Shown here: one piece after another, positions 22,397-33,882 of the stretch
How positions within the stretch are numbered: position 1 is the first letter of the stretch
Layout of the letters: each line of letters starts with the position of its first letter
Assembly (NCBI GenBank): GCA_028751875.1
Contig: CM054151.1
Span: forward strand, 37,663,370 to 37,727,369
From: Rapana venosa
Lineage: Eukaryota > Mollusca > Gastropoda > Neogastropoda > Muricidae
Direction: 5' to 3'
DNA: 64,000 nucleotides
Translations under genes and position numbers: made by a program
Notes under the pieces: model-generated
Seen by the model: only the letters and a program-made list of their open reading frames with translations
Told to the model about the DNA's origin: nothing
Databases searched by the model: none

Positions 22397-23740
22397 TTAG
22401 GTTTGAAACAAATATGTCTTGAGGCCAGATTTAAAAGAGTCACAAGAAGGCCTTTGGCGAAGAGAGATAGGGAGGCCATTCCAAATCGATGGACCAGAAA
22501 CAGAGAAAGAGCGACGGCCAACAGTGGACTGGTTGAATCTAGGTGTTTGTAAGCACAAGGAATCTGCAGCAGAGCGAAGGGAACGAGAAGGGGTGTACAG
22601 GTGGAGACATTCACAGAGGTAGGAAGGTGCTGTTTTGTGGAGACATTTGTAACAGAGAGTACTGATCTTTATTCTTTGTGGCACAGGCAGCCAGTGGAGA
22701 GATCGCAAGAGAGGGGTAATGTGCTCAGATTTTTTCTTTCTGAGGACTAGTCGAGCTGCAGAGTTTTGAATACGTTGAAGGGAGTGGATAGATGATGCTG
22801 GCAGACCAGCCAAAAGAGAATTGCAATAGTCCAGACGTGAAAGAATGAGAGATGCCACGAGTTTTGATGTTGCCTCTGTGGACAGGTACTTTCGAATTGC
22901 ACTAATACGTCGTAATTGATAGAAGCAGGACTGGCAGGTCTGGGTGATGAATTTTTGCATAGAGAGTGTGTTGTCAATAATAACCCCTAGATACTTTACA
23001 GCAGTGGATAGAGGGACTGATGCATTGCCGAATTCTATTGAAGCTGTTGTAATGGAAGAGAGTTTGTTTTTGGTCCCTACAAGCATGGCTTCAGTTTTAT
23101 CAGCGTTTAGTTGTAACTTGTTCTCTATCATCCATTTTTGGATATCTTGAAAGCAGTAGGTCATATTCATCAAGAGGGAAGGCAGATTTTCAGGAGTGTC
23201 ACTGCTTAGAATCTGAGAGTCATCTGCATAAAAGTGATGGTTGATCTGATGACGGTTAATTATATGTGACAGTGGAGCGGTGTAGAGAGTGAAAAGAACA
23301 GGGCCCAGAACTGATCCCTGCGGGACTCCACATTCCAGTCTGGCAGGTACTGACTGAATCTTGTTTACTGTGACTGTCTGGAATCGATCAGTCATGTATG
23401 ATCTAAACCAGGTGAGGGCTGTACCAGTAACACCAAACGTTTCTTGAAGACGGGAGAGAAGGATAGAGTGGTCAATAGTGTCGAAGGCTGCAGATAAGTC
23501 GAGTAGAGTGAGGAGGGAGATTTTCCCTGAGTCAGAAGCAAGTAGAAGCATGTTTAAGGTGTGAACTAGGGTGGTTTTAGTGCTGTGGTTGGCACGATAG
23601 GCAGACTGAAACGCAGGAAGAAGACTGTTGGAGAGAAGGTGGTTGTTGAGCTGTTTCAGAACTACTCTTTCAAGGACTTTAGAGATAAAGGTAGGTTGGA
23701 AACAGGTCTGTAATTCTTCAGAAGTTAGGGTCAAGGTCAT
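22397..23740 (-). pseudogene. CR1/L2-like LINE reverse transcriptase
   Basis: The 447-codon open frame encodes most of an RNA-directed DNA polymerase that copies the LINE RNA at the nicked target. DLSAAFDTID is at residues 81-90 (first catalytic Asp), GVPQGS at 138-143, YADDSQ at 171-176 with the catalytic DD, SRLDYCNSLL at 301-310 and HWLPVPQRI at 349-357. The C-terminus has SIWNGLPISLRQRPSCDSF. The nominal start is a frameshift artefact: compared with copy 2, single-base losses near 23,690 and 23,730 separate it from the upstream endonuclease frame. Apart from that junction the frame is intact. Confidence 0.88.
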
Positions 23741-25346
23741 GCTTTTTGAGTAATGGTGTGACTAAAGCAGTTTTGAGAGCTGAAGGAACATTTCCAGAAA
23801 CAAGAGATGAGTTTACTATCTTTGTGATAGCGGGTATGAGCTGTGGCAGGCACTGCGCGAAAAGAGAAGCAGGTATGGGGTCGAGATCGCATGATTTTAT
23901 AGTCATTCCTTTCAGAATTGTCTCGATTTCTTTCTCGCTTGCTGGATGAAAGGACAGGAGAGGAGTGCCAGAAAAATGAGGATCACAAATTGCAGGCTGG
24001 AAAGGAGTCTGATCCAAGCTAGAGCGAATGTTGCGGATTTTGTCAGAAAAGAATGCAGACAATATGGAAGGAAGTTCAGAGTGGTTGGAGATAGAAGGCA
24101 GAGGGCTAGCCTTCGCAGATCCAAGCAGAGTGGATGTGAGGGAAAAGAGAGATTTCATAGATGTGGCATCAAGAACTTGAGAAGAGTAATAGTTTGTTTT
24201 TGCTGAATGGATTAAGGTTTTGATTTTGTTGATTTGTTTACGAAGAAGCTGTTTGTTTATTTCAGTTTTTGTTTTACGCCATTGCCGTTCTAGTTGCCGG
24301 CGTTTGCGTTTTGCGACCAGGATGTCATGGATGTACCATGGTGCACAGGGCCTATCAGGCAGGAGATGGTCAGTAGGAGGTGCATGCTCATCAAGGAGTT
24401 GGCTGAGGACGGTATTGTAGTGTTTAGAAGGGTCAGTATGGTCAGGGATTTGTGATAGACGTTCAGCAGCTTGGGAAAGAAAAGTTTGAATATCTATGGC
24501 CTTGAGGTTGCGACGGGTAATGCACTTCTTCTTTCTGATGGGTTTTGCAATGTTTAGGGAGAAAATAATGGTAGAATGATCGGAGAGCAGTTCGTCAGTG
24601 ACAGATACAGACTGAGATGTGACTAGACCTTGTGAAACATCGGTGATAAGCCAGTCTAAAATGTGACCAGATCTGTGTGTTGGTTCGTTTACCAGTTGGG
24701 AAAGAGAGTGGTTAGACAAAGAAAGAGAAAGACGCTTAACATCAGGAGAGGACTGGTTGTCAAAGTGGAAGTTGAAGTCACCAAGAAGGATAAGTTTCTT
24801 GGGAGAGAGGCTGAAATGGTCAAGGAGTGATTGAAACTCTTGGTGGAAAACTGAAGACCTCAAATTGTTTCTACGGTTGGGAGGTGGACGGTAAAGGCAA
24901 CAGAGAGTAACAGAGTGGCCAGGTAAGGTGAGGCTGAGTTCACAGACTTCGAAAGATTCGGGTGAAAATGGAAGGGAGTGACAGATAGAAAGAGTTGGAT
25001 GCAGAGTGTCTTTGTAGACATAGGCAATGCCACCTCCACGGGAGAGTCGGGGGAAAGAAAGAGTTTTGTAGCCAGGTGGCGTCAGTTGTTTTATCTTTGG
25101 TTCGTGACCAAGTGGCTTTAGCCAAGTTTCTGTAAGAAAAGCTAGATCTATGTGGTGTTCAGAAATGAAGTCAGAAATGAAGTCGGCTTTGCCATCAGGA
25201 CAGACAGATTGAGCGTTGAGAAGACACATGTGGAGAAGGTCTGAGGGAGGCAAAGAGGTCGAAGAAGACAGTGGTGATTGACTATGACTATCAGAGGAAG
25301 AGGCTGAGGGCGATGGTAGAGATTTGTGCACTGGAAGAGTAGACAA
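23718..25346 (-). pseudogene. LINE AP endonuclease and start of reverse transcriptase
   Basis: This 542-codon frame has an APE-type endonuclease, which nicks target DNA to prime reverse transcription. Motifs in order are LLNAQSV at residues 42-48, FLTETWL at 70-76 with the catalytic Glu, RGGGIAYVYK at 103-112, LLGDFNFHFD at 187-196 and the SDHS motif at 255-258. A basic linker (PIRKKKCITRRN) follows. The N-terminal reverse transcriptase region begins near residue 460 (SEKEIETILKG, DLDPIPASLF). The frame is lost at HDLDPN by a one-base deletion relative to copy 2, so the polyprotein is split. The Ser-rich N-terminus shows no zinc finger. Confidence 0.88.
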
Positions 25347-25424
25347 GGATGGCGAGTCAGGAATTGTAATTCATTGTATACTGACAGGACCCCCGGCATC
25401 CCCACGGGAAAGAAAGCTGGCATT

Positions 25425-25675
25425 TATTTATTTTTTTATTTTTATTTATTCTTTTATATCGAGGATAATGGAATAAGCACTCATGTGCTTTTTTACATCC
25501 AGTCCCCGTGTGTATGCGGTTTTGTAAATTCTGTCATCTGTTCCCACCGGCACACAATGGCCTACTCTTATGAAAAGCGGAACAGGATTTAACGTATGCG
25601 CAAGATGTTCTGCGTGCGTTCGAACACGGGGCCTCGGTTTATAGTCTCATCCGAAGGACTTTGGGGAAGAGTATG
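25425..25675 (-). mobile_element. SINE-A body and 3' end
   Basis: On the minus strand it runs from AAGTCCTTCGGATGAGACTA through GCAGAACATCTTGCGCATAC and GGCCATTGTGTGCCGGTGGG to GGGGACTGGATGTAAAAAAG. It ends in GCACATGAGTGCTTATTCC and an AATAAA-rich tail (25,424-25,460). It borders the 5' end of the LINE at 25,420. No SINE-A head is present; SINE-B sequence follows instead. Confidence 0.75.
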
Positions 25676-25892
25676 ACTTACAAGATCTTTAACTTGCACA
25701 GTTTTGATTTCCCGCTATAGTGTGTTATTTTAATTAAGAAGCAGAAGCAGGTGTGGGTACAAGTTGACGTGGGAGGTAGTGAAATGCCACGCCCTTAATC
25801 CCTGAGAGGTAGATGAGACTTCAACTCACGACCTGTGACCTCCGAACCATAAAGAGAACAACACTGTCTCCTTAATCACTTAGCTGTTTCGT
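25676..25892 (-). mobile_element. SINE-B with tRNA-like head, joined to SINE-A
   Basis: The minus strand has AGCTAAGTGATTAAGGAG (A-box-like) and GTCGTGAGTTGAAGTCTC (B-box-like). The body has ACCTCCCACGTCAACTTGTA, comparable with the 19,948-20,105 copy. The direct join to SINE-A may be a chimeric insertion or one SINE inserted at the edge of the other. Confidence 0.6.
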
Positions 25893-25894
25893 CT

Positions 25895-26220
25895 TTGCAT
25901 TTTGTTGCATTGTATTTTGGTGTATTGTATAGAGGTTGTATTATGTCTCATAGTATTGCCTTGTCTTGTAATGCGTTACATTGTATTACATTACTTTGTT
26001 TTGTATTGCATTACATTGTCTTGCATTGCAGTGATTTTTTTTTATTGCATTGCATTGTATTTGATTGCGATGTATGGTATTGAGCTATCCTGTATTGTAT
26101 TGCATTGTATTACATTGCATTATTGGAATGCATTGCACTGTACAGTATTGTATTGTATCGTATTGTATTGTACTGTACAGCACTGCATTGTATGTATTTT
26201 ATAATATTGTATTGTATTGT
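25895..26220. repeat. Degenerate TTGTA/TTGCA pentanucleotide array
   Basis: About 325 bp of TATTG, CATTG and TTGTA units with scattered changes. The open frame through it (Cys, Ile, Leu, His rich) is fortuitous. Confidence 0.9.
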
Positions 26221-26240
26221 GCCGTCAGCCACTGAGCTTT

Positions 26241-26570
26241 ATCACAGTTCTTGATTAAACCATTGACGCTGGGGGCAACAGCAAAGTGAGAGGCTGTATG
26301 ATCAGTGGCTTTCCCACTCATGGAATTCCACTTTACAGCTTAGTCTTTAGTGATCGACTATGACTCTCTGACTAGGAGGCTTGACTCGCACAGTCCTTAT
26401 GTGCTGCAGCCCTGGGGGCTGGTTGGCCTTTGGAGAACATCTCCTACGCTGACTGTCCTTATGCACAATTGGCCGAGAGAGTGGGGATGTCCTGTGGGCA
26501 AGGCATCTCCACTATAATAAAATTCTTCCCAATTTCCAAAACAGCAGCTGCCTCCTCTGCTGTTTTGGAG
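26241..26570. repeat. Dispersed repeat R1, second copy
   Basis: It is similar to 9,452-9,794 over its full length and ends at the same point (GCTGCCTCCTCTGCTGTTTTG). The following 26,571-26,865 holds a short stretch (26,735-26,800) related to 8,400-8,460 but no gene. Confidence 0.8.
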
Positions 26571-26865
26571 GTCATCGTCGGACACGACGGACAAACATAC
26601 AACATACATTGTATTGTACACCGCCTTGAGTCACAGGGGATCGGCTGTATTCCGCGGGCTGAGTGCATCTCTACAAGAACGGCGGCCACCCATTAAACAA
26701 AAATTTGTCTGCGTGTGTCCTTGTTTCCCACCAACCCAACTATGTTGTTTATAGCCCCACAGACCACAAAGACCATGTCAGGGTTTTCAACTCATTGCCC
26801 TGTAAAAATGGCCTCTTTCTACATAATGTTGTCAGATACAACACTATTGTTACTGTAAAAGGTAA

Positions 26866-27123
26866 AGGTGTCCCAAAACCTATGTAGTCGTAGGGGAGTG
26901 AGGCATCAGAGACCTCAACTTATCAAAGAGCCAGCATATTGAGGGCGGCGCTCATCACCTCTTCCTCGCTGCTTTACCTTCCCTGAGGTCAGGTACCCAT
27001 TTACAGCTGGGTGAACTGAGGGGACTGTACTGAAGCCAAGGCGCGCAAACGGACGCTCGATGCTGCTTAACATTGGCTGGGGGGAAAACAAATACTCTGA
27101 CCACTGAGCTATCCGTCCCCATT
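26866..27123 (-). mobile_element. tRNA-derived SINE (SINE-C)
   Basis: The minus strand starts GGGGACGGATAGCTCAGTGG, with a good A box (TAGCTCAGTGG). CGTCCGTTTGCGCGCC follows as a degenerate B box. The body has CAGCTGTAAATGGGTACCTG and GGAAGGTAAAGCAGCGAGG, and the 3' end has TAGGTTTTGGGACACC. It is 258 bp, usual for a SINE. I see no second copy in the window. Confidence 0.7.
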
Positions 27124-27179
27124 ACTCTGGGTCTGCTAAATGTAAATATTGCACATACGACCTCAACTCCACAGAAAAC

Positions 27180-27306
27180 CTAGCAACCTGGCCATTGTGA
27201 AGATCTAGTGGATGGGCGAAAAGTTTAAGTTCAATAGAGAATCGAACCAGCAATTTCTTGCTTTTCAGACGAGTGCGCTTCCATATGGACCACTACACCA
27301 CCTTGA
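27180..27306 (-). mobile_element. tRNA-Phe-like SINE head or tRNA pseudogene
   Basis: The minus strand reads GGTGGTGTAGTGGTCCATAT, then CACTCGTCTGAAAAGC, where the loop CTGAAAA would give anticodon GAA (Phe). GCTGGTTCGATTCTC is a good B box. There is no matching 3' acceptor arm, so it is not a functional tRNA. Confidence 0.6.
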
Positions 27307-27459
27307 AGAAGTCGTACGATCTTTCCTTGCCGTCAATCTGCTGCTTATCTGTGATGGTCCCCAGTGACCTCAATATTCATCGTAGTTTCCTTGGAACTGT
27401 TCGCTTTGTTTTCAATCGCTAGTTGTGTCTTTGATAATTATGTTGTTGCTTCGATTTTA

Positions 27460-27488
27460 CGTCTATTCACTCAAAGGGGTATTAGACG
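27460..27488 (-). other. LINE-type 3' hairpin, degenerate
   Basis: CGTCTATTCACTCAAAGGGG followed by TATTAGACG keeps the outer arms CGTCT/AGACG and has TTCGATTTTA beside it. It fits the 3' end of a minus-strand element of the RNase H LINE family, but no coding remnant is recognisable next to it. Confidence 0.6.
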
Positions 27489-27540
27489 AAATTGTGTGTG
27501 TCTTTGATATAGTCAAATCATTGTGTAGTATTGGCAGTGT

Positions 27541-27780
27541 GTGTTTATTTGTGTGTATGTGTGTGTGTGTGTGTGTGAGTGAGTGTGTGTGTGTGTTTAA
27601 GATATGCAATAGTTATCATAGGTAAAACAAAATGCAATTGCATCAAGAAAAATGCTGAAGCCCAATTTAACAGTGAATTAGCAGCTGGACTTTGAAGCAA
27701 ACATTGACACATTGTGCGCGTGCGTGCGTGCGTGTGCGTACGTGCGTATGTGCGTGTGTGTGCATGTGTGTGCGTTCGTT
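27541..27780. repeat. (TG)n and GCGTGCGTGT microsatellites
   Basis: A TG tract at 27,549-27,597 and a TGCGTGCG-rich tract at 27,714-27,775 with unique sequence between. Confidence 0.85.
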
Positions 27781-28759
27781 GACAAACGGAGTTACATGTG
27801 GTTTGCGTGTACGAAGAGGTAAATACCGTATTTTCACTGCAGTTGTGAATAAGAGCAGGTGCGGTTTGTGTGCCTTATATCTATTGTTATCATTGTTGTC
27901 CCTGTCGTTTGTCGTTATCCTTGTCATCGTAGTCCTTATTACTGCTCTTGCAGTAAGTAATGCTATGATTGTTATTGAAATCACCAGAGAACTAACACCA
28001 ATAGAACTTTAACAAAACTAGAAATTGCTCTGTTTTGTTGTTAGGAGAGCTTTTTTCTATTACACATGTGTTTAAAAATAAGAAATCCCACAAGAGCATA
28101 TCAAATTTTAATTCTCATCATACACTACCGTATCCACACCAAGTCTACCACAGCCCCATAGATGACAATCCATGGAGATCTATCCTTGTACATGTCTCTG
28201 TGAGGCGAGGCGCAAAATGTGGTCTTTCTAGTGTAAGGAACCTAACTATTCTACTTGTGATCTAACCACACATGTGTGTACTACTGAGGCATGTTTGGTT
28301 GCTATCTATAACCATGGAATGTCATATATACTCTAATCTTGTCCCTCTGACAAGTAAGCAGTGCTACTTAACCCAATATAGCCCACCAGGTCGGCAGGGC
28401 TACGGGAGGGGGGGGGGGGGGAGGGGGGGATGATAAGTATCAACCGGGATCCTTGATAGCTTTGCAGAGCGTATTTCGATTCCTGCTTCCTACATACAGC
28501 CTGTCTACCCTTGCTGTTTCTTTTCTCACCTCTTGTCTTTCCTGGCCTTCTCCTCGTCCCTACACCTAGATGCAAATCCCCCCTCCCACCACCGCCCCCC
28601 CCCCCCCCCCATCCCCTTTCTTTTTCTGTTGTCTTTTACTTCGTTCCTTATTTGAAATATACTTTCTGATTGATTAAAATATCCGTCAATAATTATTGAT
28701 GACTTGTTTGGTTTGTTTAGTGTCTATTTTGATTATTCATGTTGTTTAATTAATCTTTT
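27781..28759. other. No gene seen; contains G and C homopolymers
   Basis: Runs of G (28,410-28,436, interrupted) and C (28,592-28,609) stand out. Short open frames have no family resemblance. Confidence 0.55.
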
Positions 28760-28885
28760 TCTACGTCAAACGCTAAGACAGCAAAATAATCTTGTTGTCT
28801 GTCGTATGAGTGGAAATGAGGTTGCAGGTGCCGTTAAACGCCTGACAAGTCAGGCCCAGCGTATCCGACTTCGGCGTAACGTTGT
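28760..28885 (-). mobile_element. LINE/SINE 3'-end fragment
   Basis: The minus strand has GCCGAAGTCGGATACGCTGG and, 70 bp on, TTGCTGTCTTAGCGTTTGAC. It is closely related to 21,810-21,945. Confidence 0.6.
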
Positions 28886-29056
28886 TAAGTAATTATCCTT
28901 ATTTGCTGTATTGTAGAAAAGGGGTTTAGTCAGTACTCAGTTATTGCAGTCGAATATTGTGGAGATATCTGTCACAAGCTGTGTGTGCTGTTTATCTAAG
29001 TACGTATTTAATAAAGTTATTAGTTGTTCTGTCACAATTATAACAAGTTTGTTACA

Positions 29057-29240
29057 AATTTTGCATAGAACTCGGGGGGGGGGGGGGGGGGGGGGGGGGG
29101 GGTGGAGGTGGTGTTATTTTCTGTTTTCTTCCTTGGCTGGAGTTCTGAAGCTCACCTGCGGTGACGTGTTTGCGTATGCGACCATTGTTTGCCCATCATT
29201 AAAAGGTAGCTGCATTCCGACTTCGGAAAAAACTTCTGTT
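29057..29240 (-). repeat. SINE 3'-end fragment with a poly-G expansion
   Basis: CCGAAGTCGGAATGCAGCTA (minus strand, near 29,205-29,226), followed by a GAACTCCAGCC-type stretch, matches 58,511-58,646. In both places the end borders a long G run on the plus strand (29,073-29,101 here). Confidence 0.65.
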
Positions 29241-29444
29241 TAAACCAAGAAGAGTTTTTTTTTACTTTCGTAGCTAAGTCATGACTGGCTCAAACAAAAC
29301 TCCCCATGACTAAATTCTATAATAAATAGCTTCTGACACAGATGTAACAGAGACCCTTCGAATTATGTTTTCGCTCTTGTATAATTATGAACTAAAGGTT
29401 AAGAATAAACGCTGTAAAATTTTGTAGAGCGAGAATGCTTATGC

Positions 29445-29504
<60 letters not shown>

Positions 29505-30164
29505 TTTTTATATATCAACGGATTCACATTAAAGGAACAAATATCCGCTTGGATGAAGACTGTATGCCACTTTCATGAAACAAGGAAGACAGAACCTGGA
29601 TTTTGTTGCCAGGCTATCTTATACAAAACTAGGAAGGGAGGAAGGACGAAAGGAGCGAGTACAGCTAACACATAGCAAGGAGATAACATCTGATTTGAGC
29701 TGGACACAAAGCAGACAAGACAGAAGGGATTTAAGAACAAGGAATAAGAGTCTACTCGGACAAAAGTAGGGACATAATTATCCACTTTGTTCTGAAGACA
29801 CAAAGCCTTGACTTGTTGCTGTCACTTTTCGTCATTTTTACACCCTTCCCTACACGCTTCTTGCTTATAGAAATAGTCGAGACTTTAGGGAGCAGGGTGC
29901 AAAGATTTGTTATTTATATCCTGACTTCTGTTTTAGATATACAGTAAGCACTTGTTGAGTATACATTGGTAAGAACTTCTTTTTGGAGAAGGAAGGGAGA
30001 GCGAGCATTTATCGTTCACAGTTCGTGAATGATTTTTTGTTTGTTTGCTTTTTGTGTACTTTTGTTTTGGGTTTTTGCTTTTCTTTTTTTTTGTCGTAGC
30101 TGGCGTTCACTCTTAGGGTATGTGGATGTACTAAAGAGCATGCTCTTACACCATAAAAATGTTT
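29241..30164. other. No gene seen; AT microsatellite
   Basis: It is unique AT-rich sequence with an AT tract at 29,449-29,515. Confidence 0.55.
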
Positions 30165-30264
30165 CAGTCCGAACCTTTGAAGAATGCGCTTTAATTTCTG
30201 CTTGGGTTCTGAACTAAGAGAGTAACCTGATCCATAAGCTCTTGCAGGCGGCTATACAACAAAG

Positions 30265-30317
<53 letters not shown>

Positions 30318-30932
30318 ATTAGCAGCTGTTGTGGTGGGTCGGGGAAGGGGTTGGGGCTTGGGGGCTTTGGTAGACAAAAGCGAAGTGGACTTGTGTTTCC
30401 CCTCATCTCCTGTTTCTCCTGTATGCAGTGGAACAACCTTGCACAATGGAGAGGCCCCAGTGCTTTTGCAGGGGAATAATGCAGACAGCAAACGTTGATT
30501 CGTCGTGTGAGACTTAGGCGGGGTGGGGGGAAATCCCATTTATAGCGAAACTGCATAGGTTTGTCTTTTTTTTTGAGTCAGAGCACCAACTCTTTGGATA
30601 CATTTGCACATTCTTCTGTCTTTGATAGAAAATGAAAATGTCGATGTTTGAGTTTGCGATTCAATAAAGCAGTTAGCTTTGGTAGGTTTTGGCTTTGTTA
30701 TCCAGAGATAGTCCACAGTGTGCTCTGCTCTTAGGTGATTGTTATCTGCTGTTGAAATTTACTTTGCATAACTGTTTACCTTTACTTTGCATAACTGCTT
30801 ACCTTTAATTTGCATAACTGTTTACCTTTACTTTGTATAGCTGTTTTCCTTTACTTTGCATAATGAAACAGGATTACATGAGATTAGCCTCAACGTGTAA
30901 ACGGATAAGATGAATACAGAAAGAGAGAGAGA

Positions 30933-30933
<1 letters not shown>
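30165..30933. repeat. Inverted-duplication arm IRa, part 1
   Basis: The reverse complement matches 61,395-62,553. Shared landmarks are CTGCAAGAGCTT.TGGATCAG, TTATTCCCCTGCAA, CATTGTGCAAGGTTGTT, GAAACAGGAGATGAGGGGAA, GCAGAGCACACTGTGGACT, CCAAAACCTACCAAAGCTAA and GGTGAATACAGAAAG. Arm IRa lacks ~470 bp found in the partner between 61,665 and 62,155. It contains its own GA tract (30,268-30,316) where the partner has one too (62,349-62,440). No coding sequence is recognised. Confidence 0.85.
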
Positions 30934-30973
<40 letters not shown>

Positions 30974-32883
30974 GGAACTTATATAGCGCTGTATCTTGCA
31001 CAGACAAATCAAAGCGCTTGCACTCAACTCATTCTTACACAGTCATGCAACCAATAGCAAGTAATAGTTCTAACAAGTCCAAATGCACAGGTTATACACT
31101 TTGGCAAGGTGATGGAATCTTTGACTGTTGAAAAGCAGGGATAGCTATGAAATGAAACAGGAGAGGAAATTCTTAGGTTTGAAACAAATATGTCTTGAGG
31201 CCAGATTTAAAAGTGTCACAAGAAGGTCTTTGGCGAAGAGAGATAGGGAGGCCATTCCAAATCGATGGACCAGAAACAGAGAAAGAGCGACGGCAACAGT
31301 GGAACTGGTTGAATCTAGGTATTTGTAAGCACAAGGAATCTGCAGCAGAGCGAAGGGAACGAGAAGGGGTGTACAGGTGGAGACATTCACAGAGGTAGGA
31401 GGGTGCTGTTTTGTGGAGACATTTGTAACAGAGGGTCTGATCTTATAGTTTATTCTTTGTGGCACAGGCAGCCAGTGGAGAGATCGCAAGAGAGGGGTAA
31501 TGTGCTCAGATTTTTTCTTTCTGAGGACTAGTCGAGCTGCAGAGTTTTGAATACGTTGAAGGGAGTGGATAGATGATGCTGGCAGACCAGCCAAAAGAGA
31601 ATTGCAATAGTCCAGACGTGAAAGAATGAGAGATGCCACGAGTTTTGATGTTGCGTCTGTGGACAGGTACTTTCGAATTGCACTAATACGCCGTAATTGA
31701 TAGAAGCACGACTGGCAGGTCTGAGTGATGAACTTTTGCATAGAGAGTGTGTTGTCAATAATGACCCCTAGATACTTGACAGCAGTGGATAGAGGGACTG
31801 ATGCATTGCCGAATTCTGTTGAAGCTGTTGTAATGGAAGAGAGTTTGTTTTTGGTCCCTACAAGCATGGCTTCAGTTTTATCAGCGTTTAGTTGTAACTT
31901 GTTCTCTATCATCCAGTTTTGGATATCTTGAAAGCAGTAGGCCATATTTATCAAGAGAGAAGGTAGATTTTCAGGTGTGTCACTGCTTAGAATCTGAGAG
32001 TCATCTGCAAAAAAGTGATGGTTGATCTGATGACGGTTAATTATATGTGACAGTGGAACGGTGTAGAGAGTGAAAAGAACAGGGCCTAGAACTGATCCCT
32101 GCGGGACTCCACATTCCAATCTGGCAGGTACTGACTGAATCTTGTTTACTGTGACTGTGTGGAGTCGGTCAGTCAGGTATGAGCTAAACCAGGTGAGTGC
32201 CGTACCAGTAACACCAAACGTTTCCTGAAGACGGGAGAGAAGGATAGAGTGGTCAATAGTGTCAAAGGCTGCAGATAAGTCGAGTAGAGTGAGGAGGGAG
32301 ATTTTCCCTGAGTCAGAAGCAAGTAGAAGCATGTTTAAAGTGTGAACTAGGGTGGTTTCAGTGCTGTGGTTGGCGCGATAGGCAGACTGAAACGCAGGAA
32401 GAAGACTGTTGGAGAGAAGGCGGTTGTTGAGCTGTTTCAGAACTACTCTTTCAAGGACTTAAGAGATAAGAGGAAGGTTGGAAACAGGTCTGTAATTCTT
32501 CAGAATGTTAGGGTCAAGGTCATGCTTTTTGAGTAATGGTGTGACTAAAGCAGTTTTGAGAGCTGAAGGAACATTTCCAGAAACAAGAGATGAGTTTACT
32601 ATCTTTGTGATAGTAGGTATAAGCTGTGGCAGGCACTGTGCGAAAAGAGAAGCAGGTATGGGGTCGAGATCGCATGATTTTATGGTCATTCCTTTCAGAA
32701 TTGTCTCGATTTCTTTCTCGCTTGCTGGATGAAAGGACAGGAGAGGAGTGCCAGAAAATTGAGGATCACAAATTACAGGCTGGAAAGGAGTCTGATCCAA
32801 GCTAGAGCGAATGTTGCGGATTTTGTCAGAAAAGAATGCAGAAAATATAGAAGGAAGTTCAGAGTGGTTATAGATAGAAGGTG
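30934..32883 (-). mobile_element. CR1/L2-like LINE, 5'-truncated copy 2
   Basis: This matches 22,128 to about 24,090 with only scattered differences and has the same AAT/TTA tail (30,934-30,971). Homology stops at about 32,883 within the reverse transcriptase N-terminal region. GA-rich sequence lies at both junctions (30,918-30,933 and 32,884-32,899), which may be the target-site duplication. The element interrupts the inverted-duplication arm, so it was inserted after that duplication arose or only in this copy. Confidence 0.9.
31145..32883 (-). pseudogene. LINE reverse transcriptase, truncated and frameshifted
   Basis: The first part (32,883-32,459) encodes the reverse transcriptase N-terminus and has a stop in the codon after PVSNLPLIS. 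The second frame (32,332-31,145) carries DLSAAFDTID, GVPQGS, FADDSQ (YADD in copy 1) and HWLPVPQRI. A further frameshift follows at about 31,435-31,450, where an insertion after PQRI changes the frame. The endonuclease is absent. The replacement of Tyr by Phe in the YADD box is seen in many LINEs and need not be inactivating. Confidence 0.85.
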
Positions 32884-33085
32884 GGAGAAGAGAGAGAGGG
32901 TGTGTGTGTGTGTGTGTATGTTTGTGTATGTATTTGTGTGTGTGCGTGCGCGTGCACTTACACACCGCTAGAAAACAAACACTCGTATGCAGGTTTGTAT
33001 TTAACTCTGTTGTATAGATATCTCTGTGAGTACTTCCCACTCTTCAGAATGCTATCACCTTATTTTTCTCATCCTCCTTCTCCTA
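32884..33085. repeat. GA/TG microsatellites and unique flank
   Basis: GA repeats at the LINE junction continue into TG repeats (32,898-32,955). No gene is seen. Confidence 0.8.
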
Positions 33086-33128
33086 TCACTACTACTGCAG
33101 CTACTACAACTATTACTGCTGCTGCTAC

Positions 33129-33163
<35 letters not shown>

Positions 33164-33169
33164 CAACTT

Positions 33170-33221
<52 letters not shown>

Positions 33222-33225
33222 AACC
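33086..33225. repeat. (TAC)n/(TGC)n triplet array
   Basis: About 140 bp of CTACTACAA, CTGCTGCTG and ACTACTACT units. Frames read poly-Leu, poly-Ser or poly-Thr. Confidence 0.95.
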
Positions 33226-33844
33226 ACTACACAAACACTCACACACACACATTCCCACCAACCCACTCACACAAAACGCACGTACTATACTTATTTTCCC
33301 CCAATGCCCTCAATTTACACAGGACGAAAACCTGTAACCGTTCACAGGACCTGTCGATGACTGCAGGTCTGCAGCACTGTCCTCCCACCCTGTCTGTCTA
33401 CCCTTACACACAGGCGATCATTCACCACCCCACCCCATCACCCTCCCCTCTCTATCTTTACCCCTTTACCCCCACCCCTTCCCAATCCCATGCCTCTCCT
33501 CCATCCCACTCTACGTGTCCCTTCTAAGTTTATAGCCTCCCCCCTCCCTTCTCGAGTTTCTGCATTACTCATCCGTGCTGTCACAGACATTTGCCTGTAT
33601 GATGACTACAAGCGTGCATGCATGCAAACGCATAACCGTGGATCTGTCTACCTACTGATTATTTTGCGCCTTTTATTGATGAGTACAGTGCATGGACATA
33701 TACAAACGTGTATTGTATACATGTCTATGCATGTAGAGATATATTCGAGTTGATATACATTGGAGTCTTTGGACATACCTTGAGTGCAGAGGCATGCATG
33801 CAAGGGCTGCATACAACATGCAAGCTTGCATATGTGTACACGCG
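33226..33844. other. No gene seen
   Basis: It is C-rich unique sequence (33,370-33,560), then AT-richer sequence. Nothing comparable lies between the matching blocks in the inverted partner. Confidence 0.55.
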
Positions 33845-33850
33845 TGTTTC

Positions 33851-33882
<32 letters not shown>

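Larger units (their letters stand above)
22128..25420 (-). mobile_element. CR1/L2-like non-LTR retrotransposon, nearly complete copy 1
   Basis: This minus-strand element encodes an AP endonuclease (23,718-25,346) and reverse transcriptase (22,397-23,740). It ends in a 3' UTR with GCGCTATATAAATTCCATT and a TTATTATTATTA tail (22,128-22,147). The lack of RNase H, the HWLPVPQRI motif and the YADDSQ box place it in the CR1/L2-like group; the exact clade is inference. No ORF1 is seen, so it is either single-ORF or 5'-truncated. A CA microsatellite (22,264-22,314) has grown inside its 3' UTR. It is very similar to copy 2 at 30,934-32,883, which suggests fairly recent activity. Confidence 0.9.

Noticed and set aside
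27180..27306. tRNA-Phe gene
   Set aside because: It has good A and B boxes and a GAA anticodon, but no 3' acceptor arm and a mismatched anticodon stem; SINE head or pseudogene is more likely.
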